From Candidatus Amesbacteria bacterium (GTDB lineage Bacteria > Patescibacteriota > Microgenomatia > CAZETR01 > Amesbacteraceae): a stretch of DNA of 6,741 bases. The position numbers and the translations under genes are program-made. The DNA lies in NCBI GenBank assembly GCA_030681075.1, contig JAUXUE010000085.1, positions 1 to 6,741 of the forward strand, in the 5' to 3' direction. The notes under the pieces are model-generated. The model was not told where the DNA came from. It was given only the letters and a program-made list of their open reading frames with translations, and ran no database searches. This document shows, one piece after another, positions 5,746 to 6,741 of this stretch; position 1 is the stretch's first letter; each line of letters starts with the position of its first letter.

Positions 5746-6741
5746 TTCTGGGGAATAAGCTTGCACCACTTTTGATGGTTGGCCCCACAAATTGAGCCAG
5801 AATTTTTTCAGATGTTTCTGGTAAAAATGGCGCCAGGGCTGTGGCGATTCTTCTGATTTGGTGGACATAATCATCGAGCCTGGCTTTGAGCTTTTCAGAG
5901 CTGAGTGTCCAGGGTTTGTTTTCCTCAATAGTCTGATCGAGCCTGCCTATCCAACTCCAGATAATACTTAGAGCGTCATTAAACTTAAATTTATCCAGAT
6001 TTTTTCGGACCTGGTCAAATGGGGCTTCTTCAAATCGCCAAGCATCTGCAGTAAATTCAAAATTTTCTTTCTCACAAAGCTTGGCCACCCGCGCCACCAA
6101 ATTACCCAGGCCATTTGCTAAGTCGGAATTATAAGCATCATTGTATTTTTCCCAAGTAAAATCACTGTCCTCCCAAGGATGAACTTTGGCGAGTAAGTAA
6201 TATCTCAATGAATCGGTCCCAGATTTCTTGACTAATTCAATTGGATCTACCACATTACCCAAGCTTTTAGAAATCTTTTGACCATTGGCTGTCATAAAAC
6301 CATGAATGAATACTTGCTTGGTATTTGGAAGATTGGCCGAGAGAAGCATCGCTTGCCAAATGGCCGTCTGTTGTCTCAAATTATCTTTTCCAGCCGTCTG
6401 AATTCCAGGCCAGAATTCGTCGAACTTTTTCAATTCCTTTGGCCAACCTAGAGCAGAAATATAATTTACCAAAGCATCAAACCAGACATACATGACGTGT
6501 TCAGGATCGTCTGGGACATCTACACCCCATGGCATCTTAGACTTGAGCCTAGATACACTAAAGTCATCTAGCCCTCTTTTTACAAATTCTCTAATTTCAT
6601 TGTATTTACTTTCTGGAATTACAAAGTTTGGATTATTTTCGTAAAAATTCAACAGCGGTTTTTGATATTTAGAGAACCTGAAGAAATAATTCTCTTCTTC
6701 ATACACTTCAAGATTTAAATTTGGGTGGAATTCGCATTTAC
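5738..6741 (-). CDS. metG: Methionyl-tRNA synthetase, C-terminal two-thirds (5' end outside window)
   Basis: Class I synthetase that charges tRNA-Met in the cytosol. The reading frame is open to the window edge; the residues before the GTG at 6706 (KCEFHPNLNLE) belong to the gene, so that GTG is not the start. Visible, counting from the first full codon: EENYFFRFSKY (from 14), YVWFDALVNYI of the methionine pocket (84-94), GKDNLRQQ (117-124), KISKS (155-159, the KMSKS loop), and the helical anticodon-binding domain (about 200-320) with the NKPW motif. The protein ends LFPRIK without the extra C-terminal tRNA-binding (Trbp111-like) domain. The HIGH motif lies outside the window. Where most enzymes read GKDxxxFH, this one has RQQ, replacing a conserved His. 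The gene faces the DUF4258/DUF2283 pair and overlaps it by 8 bp. Confidence 0.95.
   Translation of the reverse strand, partial: KCEFHPNLNLEVYEEENYFFRFSKYQKPLLNFYENNPNFVIPESKYNEIREFVKRGLDDFSVSRLKSKMPWGVDVPDDPEHVMYVWFDALVNYISALGWPKELKKFDEFWPGIQTAGKDNLRQQTAIWQAMLLSANLPNTKQVFIHGFMTANGQKISKSLGNVVDPIELVKKSGTDSLRYYLLAKVHPWEDSDFTWEKYNDAYNSDLANGLGNLVARVAKLCEKENFEFTADAWRFEEAPFDQVRKNLDKFKFNDALSIIWSWIGRLDQTIEENKPWTLSSEKLKARLDDYVHQIRRIATALAPFLPETSEKILAQFVGPTIKSGASLFPRIK

Noticed and set aside
6704..6706. GTG as the start of metG.
   Set aside because: The frame stays open to the window edge and encodes family-typical residues (KCEFHPN) upstream, so the gene is truncated by the window, not started here.

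Overview
The window looks like chromosomal DNA of a small-genome bacterium of the Candidate Phyla Radiation, probably close to Microgenomates. This is inferred from gene style: a PEGA/SH3 surface protein with a Pro-Thr linker, a divergent WecA/MraY-type transferase, tightly overlapping genes, and start codons without Shine-Dalgarno sequences. No taxonomic search was possible. TGA ends two genes inside ATGA overlaps, so TGA is a stop codon here. I see no RNA gene, insertion sequence, CRISPR array or convincing intrinsic terminator.

Layout, left to right. (1) Positions 56-904 (+) encode a membrane-anchored PEGA-PEGA-SH3 protein behind an extended -10 promoter that lies almost on top of its start codon. 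(2) Positions 901-5307 (-) form one five-gene block, transcribed right to left: tatD nuclease, a cellulose-synthase-like GT2 glycosyltransferase, a small DUF1648-like membrane protein, a divergent WecA/MraY-family transferase, and a UbiA-superfamily protein resembling decaprenyl-phosphate phosphoribosyltransferase. The genes overlap by 4 or 64 bases or are 9 bases apart. (3) Positions 5328-5745 (+) hold a two-gene cassette, DUF4258-like then DUF2283-like, that resembles a toxin-antitoxin pair. (4) Positions 5738-6741 (-) are the C-terminal part of methionyl-tRNA synthetase (metG), cut by the window edge.

The three envelope enzymes plausibly build or modify a polyprenyl-phosphate-linked glycan: a WecA-like initiator, a polymerising or side-chain GT2, and a phosphoribosyl-lipid donor synthase. 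The chemistry is not established. The metG-tatD neighbourhood is known from other bacteria. Here it is interrupted by the small opposite-strand cassette, which leaves almost no non-coding DNA: 8 bp of convergent overlap with metG and only 20 bp to tatD. Those 20 bp carry overlapping -10 boxes on both strands, each 6 nt from its own start codon, which suggests a bidirectional promoter making two leaderless mRNAs. There is no gene-free stretch longer than 60 bases in the window.
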